From the NCBI RefSeq assembly GCF_006385785.1, contig NZ_VFSH01000001.1:62001-126000 (forward strand): a stretch of 64,000 nt of DNA. Direction: 5' to 3'. Below are positions 19,551 to 28,180 of the stretch, piece by piece. The position numbers and the translations under genes were made by a program. The notes beneath the pieces were generated by a model. The model made no database searches and had not been told where the DNA came from. It saw only the letters and a list, made by a program, of their open reading frames with translations. The stretch is from Streptococcus shenyangsis. GTDB taxonomy: Bacteria; Bacillota; Bacilli; Lactobacillales; Streptococcaceae. Numbering within the stretch: position 1 is the first letter of the stretch; every line of letters begins with the position of its first letter.

Positions 19551-20313
19551 GCTCATTATCGTAGAGGACGAACACCTCATTCGAAAATGGCTAGAGATTG
19601 CCATAGACTACTCTGCCTTAGGTATCCAAGTCGTAGGAACTGCCAGTCACGGTCAAGAGGGAATGAAACTCATCCAAGAAAAAGAACCTCATATTGTCTT
19701 AACAGACATCACAATGCCAATTATGGATGCTTTTATGATGTTCGAAGCTACTCGTACTCTTTCTTATGAAAAAGTTATCTTATCAGGTTATAACGATTTT
19801 CAAAATGCCAAAAAAGCCATGCAATATGGAGCAGTTGATTTCTTATCCAAACCAATTGATACCAAGGAGTTGACAGAATGTCTTCAAAAAATTGTTTTGC
19901 GATTACGAGTTAGCACTCGTCAAGAAACTCCTTTTTTAGAAGAGTATCAAACTTTACTCACCTCTATCCAACAAGTTGATACACAAAACCAAATCATTCA
20001 GCAAATTCTTGAATTTGTGCATCAACACTACTGTATGCACTTTACCATTTCTAGCATTGCAGAGAATCTAGGGTATAGCGAAAGTTATCTATATAAGGTT
20101 ATCAAAGAAGACTTCCCAATGACGCTAAATGAATATATCTTACGCTACCGCCTCAAGCAAGCTATAGATAAAATGGCTGAATCCCCTAATTCTCCCTTAA
20201 GCGATATCTCTGAACAAGTTGGATTTTCAGACTATAAATATTTTGCCAAAGTTTTTAAAAAATATCTCCATATTTCTCCAAAAGAATTAAAACTCATGGA
20301 TAAAAACCATTGA
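19543..20313 (+). CDS. AraC-type response regulator (YesN family)
   Basis: A 256-residue regulator. The receiver domain (1-120) has acidic residues VEDE near residue 8, phosphoacceptor Asp55 (LTDITMP) and a Lys in FLSKPID near residue 105. The C-terminal AraC DNA-binding domain (about 155-252) has two helix-turn-helix motifs, ending FSDYKYFAKVFKKYLHISPKE. The frame is intact although its kinase partner is broken. Position suggests it controls the binding-protein and transporter genes downstream. Confidence 0.93.
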   Translation: MFKLIIVEDEHLIRKWLEIAIDYSALGIQVVGTASHGQEGMKLIQEKEPHIVLTDITMPIMDAFMMFEATRTLSYEKVILSGYNDFQNAKKAMQYGAVDFLSKPIDTKELTECLQKIVLRLRVSTRQETPFLEEYQTLLTSIQQVDTQNQIIQQILEFVHQHYCMHFTISSIAENLGYSESYLYKVIKEDFPMTLNEYILRYRLKQAIDKMAESPNSPLSDISEQVGFSDYKYFAKVFKKYLHISPKELKLMDKNH

Positions 20314-20316
20314 TGT

Positions 20317-20347
20317 AAAAGGATTGCTCAGCTCAGGCAATCTTTTT
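20317..20347 (+). terminator. Terminator of the two-component operon
   Basis: GATTGC (20323) and GCAATC pair around a TCAGCTCAG loop, followed by TTTTTATTTTG. Confidence 0.75.
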
Positions 20348-20357
20348 ATTTTGTACT

Positions 20358-20441
20358 TTTACTCAATGAAAATCAAAGTGCTAACTACTCAAATCATAGC
20401 TTTGAGATTGCAGATAAAGCGACGTGTTTTGAAGAGTATTA
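20358..20441 (+). repeat. Degenerate BOX element (boxA/boxC type, no boxB)
   Basis: It begins TACTCAATGAAAATCAAAG and ends GCGACGTGTTTTGAAGAGTAT, the recognisable ends of pneumococcal BOX repeats. The interior is diverged, with no boxB. BOX repeats mark the pneumoniae/mitis group. Confidence 0.65.
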
Positions 20442-20604
20442 CCATCAAAATCACAGCTAAAATTCACCAATCCTTGCTCTAGGAACTCATTTCCTATTTT
20501 TCGTTTTAGATTTCTTTAAGGTTTTTATTATATCCTGTAGGACTCTACAATTTAAAAACATTAACAATCTAGGTAGAGAAAATGTTCGTAAAAAGGAGAT
20601 ACTT

Positions 20605-21645
20605 ATGAAAAAAATACTATTCTTTCTCTCTTTTAGCTGGATATTCCTTTCTTTATCAGGATGTTCTTCACCTATAGAAGCGGAAACTAGCTCTGAAAAA
20701 GATTCAGATAACACTTTAGTTGTCTACTCACCTAATCCTGAAGACCTTATCGAAGAAACAATCCCAGCCTTCGAAGAAAAATATGGTATTAAGGTTGATT
20801 TAGTACAAGCCAGCACTGGTGAATTGTTCAAAAAAGCTGAGGCCGAAAAAGAATCCCCTGTAGCTGATGTCATTTTCGGAGGCTCCTACGCCCTCTTCTC
20901 TTCTAACGAAAATCTTTTTGAACCTTATATTTCTCAAGAGAACGACCAGATAATCCCTGAATATCAAAATAAAACAGGATTCTACACACCTTATACACTG
21001 GATGTCAGTGTTATCATTGCCAATTCAGCCCTTACAAAAGATATAAAAATTGAAGGTTACAATGATCTACTCAATCCTAAATTAAAAGGAAAAATTGCTA
21101 CTGCTGATCCTAGTAATGCTTCTAGCGCATTTGCTCAATTAACAAATATGCTTGTGGACCAAGGTGGATACGAAAATGAACAAGCTTGGACCTATGTGAA
21201 AAATCTCTTTACCCTAGTAGATGGAAAGATTGCATCTAGCTCTTCAAATGTTTACAAAGCTGTCGCCGATGGAGAAATGGCTGTAGGACTAACCTATGAA
21301 GATCCTGCCTTAAAACTCTTAAATGATGGAGTTGATGTAAAAGTCATTTATCCGAAAGAAGGAACCGTCTTTTTACCTGGTAATGCAGCTATCGTCAAAA
21401 ACGCTAAACACATGGAAAATGCCAAGAAATTTATCGACTTCCTCCTTTCACAAGAAATCCAAGATAAGCTAGGAACCGAAACTACAATCCGACCTATTCG
21501 TAAAAATGCTAAAACCAATAAAAATATGAAGGCTATGACAGAAATCAATATTGCCACTGAAGATTCCAATTATGTCATTAAAAACAAATCCGCCATTCTT
21601 AAAAAGTACAATGACATTTTTACAGATATCCAATCTAAAAAATAA
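20605..21645 (+). CDS. Extracellular solute-binding lipoprotein (first paralogue)
   Basis: A 346-residue lipoprotein with lipobox LSGC (Cys20) and an FbpA/AfuA-type periplasmic-binding fold starting at LVVYSPNPEDLIEETIPAFEEKYGIKV. It is closely similar, end to end, to the next gene. It sits between a two-component system and the transporter genes, behind its own AAGGAGAT site. Known relatives bind ferric iron, polyamines or sugar phosphates. In S. aureus HptRSA, a related lipoprotein acts as the glucose-6-phosphate sensor of a YesM/YesN pair. It may therefore be the sensor partner rather than the transporter's binding protein. Confidence 0.85.
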   Translation: MKKILFFLSFSWIFLSLSGCSSPIEAETSSEKDSDNTLVVYSPNPEDLIEETIPAFEEKYGIKVDLVQASTGELFKKAEAEKESPVADVIFGGSYALFSSNENLFEPYISQENDQIIPEYQNKTGFYTPYTLDVSVIIANSALTKDIKIEGYNDLLNPKLKGKIATADPSNASSAFAQLTNMLVDQGGYENEQAWTYVKNLFTLVDGKIASSSSNVYKAVADGEMAVGLTYEDPALKLLNDGVDVKVIYPKEGTVFLPGNAAIVKNAKHMENAKKFIDFLLSQEIQDKLGTETTIRPIRKNAKTNKNMKAMTEINIATEDSNYVIKNKSAILKKYNDIFTDIQSKK

Positions 21646-21653
21646 AATTTGAC

Positions 21654-21674
21654 TTGACAGTGATTAACTGTCAA
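21654..21674. promoter_or_regulatory. Perfect inverted repeat upstream of the second binding protein
   Basis: TTGACAGT-gatta-ACTGTCAA, 8-bp perfect arms, nine bases after the first lipoprotein's stop codon. No T run follows, so it looks like an operator rather than a terminator. The regulator is unknown. Confidence 0.55.
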
Positions 21675-21750
21675 ACTCTACTATAAAATCAAAATGATTA
21701 CTTCCGTTTTTGTAGAGAATTTTACTCTAATAGAATAGAATTATCGGTTT

Positions 21751-21765
21751 TAAAAACGCTTACAT
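21751..21765. promoter_or_regulatory. Possible cre site
   Basis: On the minus strand ATGTAAGCGTTTTTA matches the CcpA consensus WTGNAARCGNWWNCA except at one position. It lies 42 bp before the second lipoprotein gene and would fit carbon control of a sugar-phosphate importer. Confidence 0.4.
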
Positions 21766-21807
21766 TGTTTTAAAATAAACTTAAATAACACAACGGAGGT
21801 ATCCATC

Positions 21808-22854
21808 ATGAAAAAGAAATGGATGTATTATGCTGCTTGCGGACTAGCTCTTTTTGGTCTTGCTGCTTGTTCTTCTAATGAATCTGCCGATGGCGGTTCA
21901 TCTGATAAAGGAGACGGCGGTTCGCTAGTCGTTTATTCACCAAACTCAGAGGGCTTAATCGGAGCAACTATTCCTGCCTTTGAAGAGAAATATGGTATCA
22001 AAGTAGAACTGATTCAAGCTGGCACTGGAGAACTTTTCAAAAAACTAGAGTCAGAAAAAGAAGCTCCTGTAGCTGATGTCATCTTTGGTGGTTCTTATAC
22101 ACAATATGCTACCCACGGAGAACTCTTTGAAAACTATACTTCAAAAGAAAATGATAATGTTATCAAAGAATATCAAAACACAACTGGCTACTCTACACCT
22201 TATACACTAGATGGTAGTGTTTTAATCATCAATCCTGATTTAACGAAAGGCATGAACATCGAAGGATATAGCGACCTTCTCAAACCTGAACTAAAAGGAA
22301 AAATCGCAACTGCTGACCCAGCAAACTCTTCTAGCGCCTTTGCTCAATTAACAAATATGCTACAAGCTCAAGGTGGTTACAAAGACGATAAAGCTTGGTC
22401 TTATGTAAAAGATCTCTTCACACTTATTGATGGTAAAATCGGTTCAAGCTCATCTGGTGTCTATAAAGCAGTCGCTGACGGAGAAATGGCTGTTGGTCTC
22501 TCTTATGAAGATCCAGCAGTTAAACTCTTAAATGACGGAGCTAACATTAAGGTAGTCTATCCAAAAGAAGGAACAGTCTTCCTACCTGCTAGTGCTGCTA
22601 TCGTTAAAAAAGCGAAAAATATGGAAAATGCCAAGAAATTTATCGATTTTATTATCTCTCAAGAAGTACAAGATACACTTGGTACAACCACTACTAACCG
22701 TCCTGTTCGTAAAAATGCTAAAACGAGCGAAAATATGAAACCAATTGACAAAATCAAAACACTCACTGAAGATTATGATTATGTCATCAAGAATAAATCA
22801 GATATCGTTAAAAAATACAACGAAGTCTTTACAGATATCCAATCTAAACAGTAA
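21808..22854 (+). CDS. Extracellular solute-binding lipoprotein of ABC importer (second paralogue)
   Basis: A 348-residue lipoprotein with lipobox LAAC (Cys21) and an FbpA/AfuA-type fold. It is about three-quarters identical to the preceding lipoprotein over its whole length, so the two arose by tandem duplication. A strong CGGAGG site precedes it. It is followed closely by the ATPase and permease genes and is the likely binding protein of that importer. By position this is the pneumococcal pit-type locus, reported as iron uptake. The sugar-phosphate alternative is discussed in the findings. Confidence 0.9.
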   Translation: MKKKWMYYAACGLALFGLAACSSNESADGGSSDKGDGGSLVVYSPNSEGLIGATIPAFEEKYGIKVELIQAGTGELFKKLESEKEAPVADVIFGGSYTQYATHGELFENYTSKENDNVIKEYQNTTGYSTPYTLDGSVLIINPDLTKGMNIEGYSDLLKPELKGKIATADPANSSSAFAQLTNMLQAQGGYKDDKAWSYVKDLFTLIDGKIGSSSSGVYKAVADGEMAVGLSYEDPAVKLLNDGANIKVVYPKEGTVFLPASAAIVKKAKNMENAKKFIDFIISQEVQDTLGTTTTNRPVRKNAKTSENMKPIDKIKTLTEDYDYVIKNKSDIVKKYNEVFTDIQSKQ

Positions 22855-22866
22855 AAGAGGTTCACT

Positions 22867-23958
22867 ATGAGTGAGATCAAAATTATTAACGCCAAAAAAA
22901 TCTACCACGATGTCCCTGTTATTGAGAATTTGAACATTACAATTCCAAAAGGAAGTCTCTTTACCCTTCTTGGACCTTCAGGGTGTGGGAAAACGACACT
23001 TCTTCGTATGATTGCAGGTTTCAACAGTATCGAAGGCGGAGAATTTTACTTCGATGATACAAAAATCAATAATATGGAACCCAGCAAACGCAATATCGGG
23101 ATGGTTTTCCAAAACTACGCTATTTTCCCACATTTGACTGTCCGAGATAATGTCGCTTTTGGTCTCAAGCAAAAGAAGGTTCCAAAAGAAGAATTGATTC
23201 AACAAACCAATAAATATCTTGAACTCATGCAAATTGCTCAATATGCGGATCGAAAGCCCGATAAACTCAGTGGGGGACAACAACAACGTGTCGCCTTGGC
23301 ACGTGCCTTAGCTGTTAATCCAAGTGTTCTCCTCATGGACGAACCACTTAGTAACCTAGATGCCAAACTTCGCTTGGATATGCGTCAAGCTATTCGAGAA
23401 ATCCAACACGAAGTGGGAATTACAACTGTTTATGTGACCCACGACCAAGAAGAAGCTATGGCTATTTCAGACCAAATTGCTGTTATGAAAGACGGAGTCA
23501 TCCAACAAATCGGTCGGCCAAAAGAACTCTATCATAAACCAGCTAATGAGTTTGTAGCAACCTTTATCGGACGCACAAATATTATCCCTGCCAATCTTGA
23601 AAAACGGAGCGACGGCGCTTATATCGTCTTTTCAGATGGCTATGCTCTTCGAATGCCAGCTCTTGATCAGGCTGATGCACAAGCTATTCATGTAAGCATT
23701 CGTCCTGAAGAGTTTATCAAAGATGAATCTGGTGATATTGAAGGAATTATTAGCGATAGCGTCTATCTTGGACTGAATACTGAATACTTCATCGAGACAG
23801 GCTTTGCCTCAAAAATTCAAGTTAGCGAAGAATCAACTTTTGAAGAAGATCTACAAAAAGGCGATCGTATTCGTCTACGAATCAATACTCAAAAATTAAA
23901 CGTCTTTTCTGCAGATGGTTCTCAAAACCTGATAAAAGGAGTCAACCATGGAACGTAA
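22867..23958 (+). CDS. ABC importer ATP-binding protein
   Basis: A 363-residue ATPase of the ferric/polyamine/spermidine type. Walker A is GPSGCGKTT (about residues 37-45), signature [15 protein letters not shown] (about 135-149), Walker [13 protein letters not shown] (about 154-165), and a C-terminal TOBE-like domain (about 240-360). It starts 12 bp after the lipoprotein gene and overlaps the permease gene by 11 bp, so the three are one operon. Confidence 0.95.
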   Translation: MSEIKIINAKKIYHDVPVIENLNITIPKGSLFTLLGPSGCGKTTLLRMIAGFNSIEGGEFYFDDTKINNMEPSKRNIGMVFQNYAIFPHLTVRDNVAFGLKQKKVPKEELIQQTNKYLELMQIAQYADRKPDKLSGGQQQRVALARALAVNPSVLLMDEPLSNLDAKLRLDMRQAIREIQHEVGITTVYVTHDQEEAMAISDQIAVMKDGVIQQIGRPKELYHKPANEFVATFIGRTNIIPANLEKRSDGAYIVFSDGYALRMPALDQADAQAIHVSIRPEEFIKDESGDIEGIISDSVYLGLNTEYFIETGFASKIQVSEESTFEEDLQKGDRIRLRINTQKLNVFSADGSQNLIKGVNHGT

Positions 23959-25606
23959 AAAACTAAATATTTGGACAGCCTCCTCTTTCTTCATCTTTCT
24001 TACCTATCTTGTCTTTCTCGTTTATCCTATCGTTACCGTGCTCAAGCAAGCACTCATACATGAAGGACAATTCTCACTAGCTAATTTTGTCACTTTCTTT
24101 AGTAAAGCCTACTACTCTGAGACACTAGTCAACAGTTTCAAGGTTTCCATTACCGCTACTGTCACTTCCTTAGTCGTAGGAACCCTATTAGCTTACCTCT
24201 TTTCCATGTATGATTTCAAGGGAAAGAAATTTCTACAAATATTGATTATCATTGCTTCCATGTCAGCTCCTTTCGTGGGAGCCTACTCCTGGATTCTCTT
24301 GCTAGGACGAAATGGGGTCATTACTAAATTCCTGACAAATACCCTTCATCTTCCAGCTATCGATATTTATGGATTCAAAGGAATTGTACTTGTCTTTACA
24401 CTTCAACTATTTCCACTGGTATTTCTATACGTTGCTGGGACAATGAAAAGTATTGACAATTCTCTACTTGAAGCCGCTGAAAGCATGGGTTCCTTCGGAT
24501 TTAAGCGTATCGTAACGGTTATTTTACCTCTCCTAGTTCCAACCTTACTAGCGGCTGCCCTGCTTGTATTTATGAGAGCATTCTCAGACTTTGGAACACC
24601 GATGTTAATTGGTGAAGGATATCGGACTTTCCCGGTCTTGATTTATACCCAATTTATTAGCGAGGTTGGAGGAAATTCTGCTTTTGCATCTGCTTTAGCA
24701 ATTATGGCGATTATCATTGCCTTAGCAATTTTCCTTATCCAAAAATACATTTCAAATCGCTACAGTTTCAGTATGAATTCGCTCCATCCAATTGAGCCTA
24801 AAAAAACTACAAAAGGAAAAATGGCTGCCATTTATGCGACAGTCTACGGAATTATCTTGTTCTCTGTTCTACCTCAAGTCTACTTGATTTATACTTCTTT
24901 CCTAAAAACATCAGGTATGGTATTTGTCAAAGGCTATTCTCTAAACAGTTACAAGGTAGCTTTCAATCGTATGGGATCTGCTATTTTCAATACTATTCGT
25001 ATCCCTTTGATTGCCTTAGTTCTAGTTGTCCTATTCGCAACATTTATCTCCTACCTAGCCGTTAGAAAACGGAATTTGTTTACAAACTTAATTGACAGCC
25101 TCAGTATGGTACCTTATATTGTACCAGGAACCGTTCTAGGGATTGCCTTCATTTCTTCTTTCAATACTGGTCTATTTGGAAGTGGATTTCTTATGATTAC
25201 AGGGACAGCTTTCATCTTAATTATGTCCCTATCTGTCAGAAGATTACCGTATACTATTCGCTCATCTGTTGCTAGCTTGCAACAAATAGCACCAAGTATT
25301 GAAGAAGCTGCTGAAAGCTTAGGAAGTAGCCGTCTCAATACCTTTGCCAAGATTACAACTCCAATGATGCTATCTGGTATTATTTCTGGAGCCATCCTAT
25401 CTTGGGTCACAATGATTTCAGAACTCTCTACTTCTATCCTCCTCTACAATGTCAAAACAAGAACAATGACTGTAGCCATTTATACAGAAGTTCTCAGAGG
25501 AAATTACGGTGTAGCTGCAGCCTTGTCAACTATCCTGACTGTTCTAACAGTAGCTTCCTTGCTCTTGTTTATGAAAATCTCTAAAAGCAACAGCATTACA
25601 CTTTAG
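23948..25606 (+). CDS. ABC importer permease, two fused domains
   Basis: A 552-residue protein with about twelve membrane helices in two homologous halves. Each has an ATPase-docking loop (EAAESMGSFGFKRI near residue 175; EAAESLGSSRLNTF near residue 455), the FbpB/AfuB pattern. A single gene thus provides both membrane domains. A terminator follows directly. Confidence 0.95.
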   Translation: MERKKLNIWTASSFFIFLTYLVFLVYPIVTVLKQALIHEGQFSLANFVTFFSKAYYSETLVNSFKVSITATVTSLVVGTLLAYLFSMYDFKGKKFLQILIIIASMSAPFVGAYSWILLLGRNGVITKFLTNTLHLPAIDIYGFKGIVLVFTLQLFPLVFLYVAGTMKSIDNSLLEAAESMGSFGFKRIVTVILPLLVPTLLAAALLVFMRAFSDFGTPMLIGEGYRTFPVLIYTQFISEVGGNSAFASALAIMAIIIALAIFLIQKYISNRYSFSMNSLHPIEPKKTTKGKMAAIYATVYGIILFSVLPQVYLIYTSFLKTSGMVFVKGYSLNSYKVAFNRMGSAIFNTIRIPLIALVLVVLFATFISYLAVRKRNLFTNLIDSLSMVPYIVPGTVLGIAFISSFNTGLFGSGFLMITGTAFILIMSLSVRRLPYTIRSSVASLQQIAPSIEEAAESLGSSRLNTFAKITTPMMLSGIISGAILSWVTMISELSTSILLYNVKTRTMTVAIYTEVLRGNYGVAAALSTILTVLTVASLLLFMKISKSNSITL

Positions 25607-25616
25607 TTTCCCCCAT

Positions 25617-25654
25617 CAAAAACAGCCGAAAAGATTATCCTCGGCTGTTTTTTC
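25617..25654 (+). terminator. Terminator of the ABC importer operon
   Basis: AACAGCCGA (25621-25629) pairs with TCGGCTGTT (25641-25649), followed by TTTTTTC. A-rich on the left side, so it may also serve the convergent phosphatase gene. Confidence 0.8.
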
Positions 25655-25708
25655 TTATCTTGATATTCTTATTAAATCCCTAGTTCAGAGCAAGCAAGTC
25701 TAGACTAA

Positions 25709-26401
25709 TTAAATAGAGGCTTCCTCCATCTTCTCCCGTCCTAGTTCTCGGTAACTACGGTCACCGACAACTTCAACGCTAAACTGCCCGTCCTCATATT
25801 CAAGGATTGTCACGCTACCATTATCGAGACCATGCGGATGCATACCATTAATCAGATAAACAATGGTTCCAATGGTCATTCCATGGCTGACAACGAGAGC
25901 ATTGCCCCCACCTTGTTCTTCCATTTCTTTGGCAATCGCTTCAAAACCTTCCTTGATTCGACCACTGAGTTTTTCCCAGCCTTCAGCCCAACCAGCTGTA
26001 TCGACCTCTACCAAGCCCTCAGCCAGTTCAGCATAAGACAATTGATGAACATGGTCCACATTAAAGATACGAGGAATAATGCCCATGAAAAGATCGCCAT
26101 CGTAGGCTCCGTCAAAACTACCAAAACACCATTCTCTGATACGCTTGTCCATGCGATAAGGGATTTTTCCCTGCAAGCCAAGTTCATCAAGGATGATTCC
26201 CATTGTCTGAATGGTGCGACCAGAATCACTCGAATAAGCGCGCTCAAACTGTAAACCAGATTCTCGCAAACCGATTCCTAATTCTTGAATTCCTCGTTCA
26301 CCTTCAGCTGTTAAGGGAGTATCGCTCCAACCTTGCGCGCGACCAATCGTGTTAAACATGGTCTTGCCATGACGTACCAAATACAATCGTACTTTTACCA
26401 T
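25709..26401 (-). CDS. Histidine phosphatase family protein (phosphoglycerate mutase-like)
   Basis: A 230-residue protein with the family motif LVRHGKT at the N-terminus (catalytic His) and the second catalytic region VVSHGMTIGT near residue 165. Such proteins are often annotated as phosphoglycerate mutase but act on diverse phosphates. I use the ATG at 26401 (MVKVRLYLVRHG), which has a GGAGGA site. A longer frame upstream would run into the sRNA terminator and lacks a ribosome site. Confidence 0.9.
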   Translation of the reverse strand: MVKVRLYLVRHGKTMFNTIGRAQGWSDTPLTAEGERGIQELGIGLRESGLQFERAYSSDSGRTIQTMGIILDELGLQGKIPYRMDKRIREWCFGSFDGAYDGDLFMGIIPRIFNVDHVHQLSYAELAEGLVEVDTAGWAEGWEKLSGRIKEGFEAIAKEMEEQGGGNALVVSHGMTIGTIVYLINGMHPHGLDNGSVTILEYEDGQFSVEVVGDRSYRELGREKMEEASI

Positions 26402-26440
26402 TTTCCGTCCTCCGTTTGCTTCTATTATATCATGGATGAT

Positions 26441-26591
26441 AAAACAAAAGCCACCCATACAGGCGACTTTTGCAGGAGATTATTATGAAAAAGTTTAGGA
26501 GTTCTATTAAATAAAGATATTAGATGAAAATCAAATTCAAACTAAATCAGTATTATCTGTTTCAAATAATATTAGGAGGTCTTTATTTAAT
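26441..26591 (-). ncRNA. CiaR-controlled small RNA (csRNA family), copy 4, long form
   Basis: Minus-strand transcript of about 150 nt ending in a hairpin (26446-26471) and a T-rich tail. It has the same unpaired CATAATAATCTCCT segment as the others. The ATTAAATAAAG / CTTTATTTAAT helix is kept, but about 50 extra bases (roughly 26517-26568) enlarge its loop beside the CCTCC. Two of its stem pairs are G-U only in the minus-strand RNA. Confidence 0.85.
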
Positions 26592-26597
26592 GATTAT

Positions 26598-26630
26598 AGT
26601 ATACACAGCCAACCTTAAATAGAACTTAAA
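26598..26630 (-). promoter_or_regulatory. CiaR-dependent promoter of sRNA copy 4
   Basis: Minus strand TTTAAG-TTCTA-TTTAAG (26614-26630), both half-sites perfect, then 10 nt, then TATACT (26598-26603). The box ends 3 bp from the stop codon of the choline-binding protein gene. Confidence 0.85.
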
Positions 26631-26633
26631 AAA

Positions 26634-28166
26634 TTAAACCCATTCACCTTTTTCATTTACTTTATAACCGTTAATGGTCATATTTTTTGCTAATTTCCCA
26701 TCAGCTAGCAAGTAATACCACTTATCTCCATCCTTAATCCATTGATTACGAGCGTACTTGCCGTCTTGGTTCAGATAATACCAACTATCATACTGAGAAT
26801 CAAATACCCACTCACTCTTAGCCATGTAACCACCACGTTTTAGGTAATATTCTCCCTGCCAAGCTTTCTCTACATAACTACCAGTTGAATCTACATAAAA
26901 CCAGCTCTTATAATCATCATCATAAATCCATTCACTCGCAGCCATTGAAGCATCTGCTTTTAGATAATAACGGCCTACCCAACGGTTTCTTACAAGATTA
27001 CCAGAAAGGTCATTGTAGTACCATTTACCAGACTCTTTAAACCACTTACTTGCTTGATGATCTTTCTTAGTCTCTTCATTAGCTGTAACGGTAGATTGAG
27101 ATGAAGTTGAAACTGAGGATGAAGTCCCAGTAGAAACTGCTTGAATAGCCTCTTCTTTTGTCACCTTAGGCTTAGCTTTTCCTTGGTAAACATCTTCGAT
27201 ACGCTTAGTAAATACAGATAGCTCCTCAGGGGATAGCATGTGTACTAATTCAGGTTCCTCCTCATGTAAAAGACCAGCTTCCCTCTTAACTTTGTGTATC
27301 CCTTCTTCAACTATATCATCAATCTTACTAAACATAGAAATCTTTTCTGCTTTCGAAAGTGTATCATCATTACTAATAGCCGTCTTCTCCATAAAGGCAA
27401 CAGCATTAATTTCTCGGATATTCTTTTCTTTAGGTACTGTAGAAATCGGATAATGATTGTTAGATAAAAATAGAGAAACTTTCTTAAGATATGTGTTTAA
27501 ATTATCTTGATTATTAAATAAAGTTAAATACTTATCATTATCTTCATCAAAACCAGATTGATGAAAACCAGGTGAGTAGTATCTCGAAACTCTATCTAAC
27601 ATTTCTTTTTTCTCTAATTCTGTATAGTGAGAATCATTATTTACTTGAGAAATTACAAGATTCTTTTTCTTTAATATAGCAAGTTTAGCAACAGCATGCT
27701 TCATTCTATAGGCAAAATGATTACCTTTTTCTCCATCGCCATTAATGTAGCTTAATTGCGATTTTTTAAAATCTGATAAAATCTTTGATAACTCTTTCAA
27801 AGGAATTTTTCTTTCTAAGCTATAGTTTCTTAGATTCTCTAACTGTTCCATAGAATATTTTAAATTGTTATTAAGTTCTTCTCTCAATTCATCCTTAATA
27901 GAGCTTACATCACTCTTGGAAATAGAGACTATATCCCATTCTCCTTTGTCAATTTCTTCAAAGAGACGATGTTCTACTTGCTTTTTGAAATTTTGTAAAT
28001 CATCTTTCGTTTCCTCTATCATTTTCTTAATATCTTCTGGACTCACACTAGTGGTAGTTTCATGGCTTTCTTCCTGCGCATAAACTACTTGATTGGCGAA
28101 AGTTGGGACTAGTAAAGTCGACAGTCCTAAAGCTACTAAAGCATGTTTCATTTCTTTTTTCATCAT
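26634..28166 (-). CDS. Choline-binding surface protein
   Basis: A 510-residue secreted protein. A signal peptide ends near VVYAQ (about residue 31). A long charged, mostly helical region of unknown function follows (about 35-330), then a Ser/Thr-rich linker (STGTSSSVSTSSQST, about 343-357). A C-terminal block of about six choline-binding repeats (GKWYYN, WFYVDSTG, WYYLNQDG, KWYYLLADG; about 370-510) would anchor it to phosphocholine on teichoic acids. Either of two adjacent ATGs may be used; the second is better spaced from AGGAG. It begins 14 bp after the UPF0210 gene, so it is probably co-transcribed with housekeeping genes. Confidence 0.88.
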   Translation of the reverse strand: MMKKEMKHALVALGLSTLLVPTFANQVVYAQEESHETTTSVSPEDIKKMIEETKDDLQNFKKQVEHRLFEEIDKGEWDIVSISKSDVSSIKDELREELNNNLKYSMEQLENLRNYSLERKIPLKELSKILSDFKKSQLSYINGDGEKGNHFAYRMKHAVAKLAILKKKNLVISQVNNDSHYTELEKKEMLDRVSRYYSPGFHQSGFDEDNDKYLTLFNNQDNLNTYLKKVSLFLSNNHYPISTVPKEKNIREINAVAFMEKTAISNDDTLSKAEKISMFSKIDDIVEEGIHKVKREAGLLHEEEPELVHMLSPEELSVFTKRIEDVYQGKAKPKVTKEEAIQAVSTGTSSSVSTSSQSTVTANEETKKDHQASKWFKESGKWYYNDLSGNLVRNRWVGRYYLKADASMAASEWIYDDDYKSWFYVDSTGSYVEKAWQGEYYLKRGGYMAKSEWVFDSQYDSWYYLNQDGKYARNQWIKDGDKWYYLLADGKLAKNMTINGYKVNEKGEWV

Positions 28167-28180
28167 TTTCTCCTATTTTC

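Noticed and set aside
26402-26458. 19-residue N-terminal extension of the phosphatase
   Set aside because: It overlaps the sRNA terminator region, while the internal ATG has a GGAGGA site and fits the family start.
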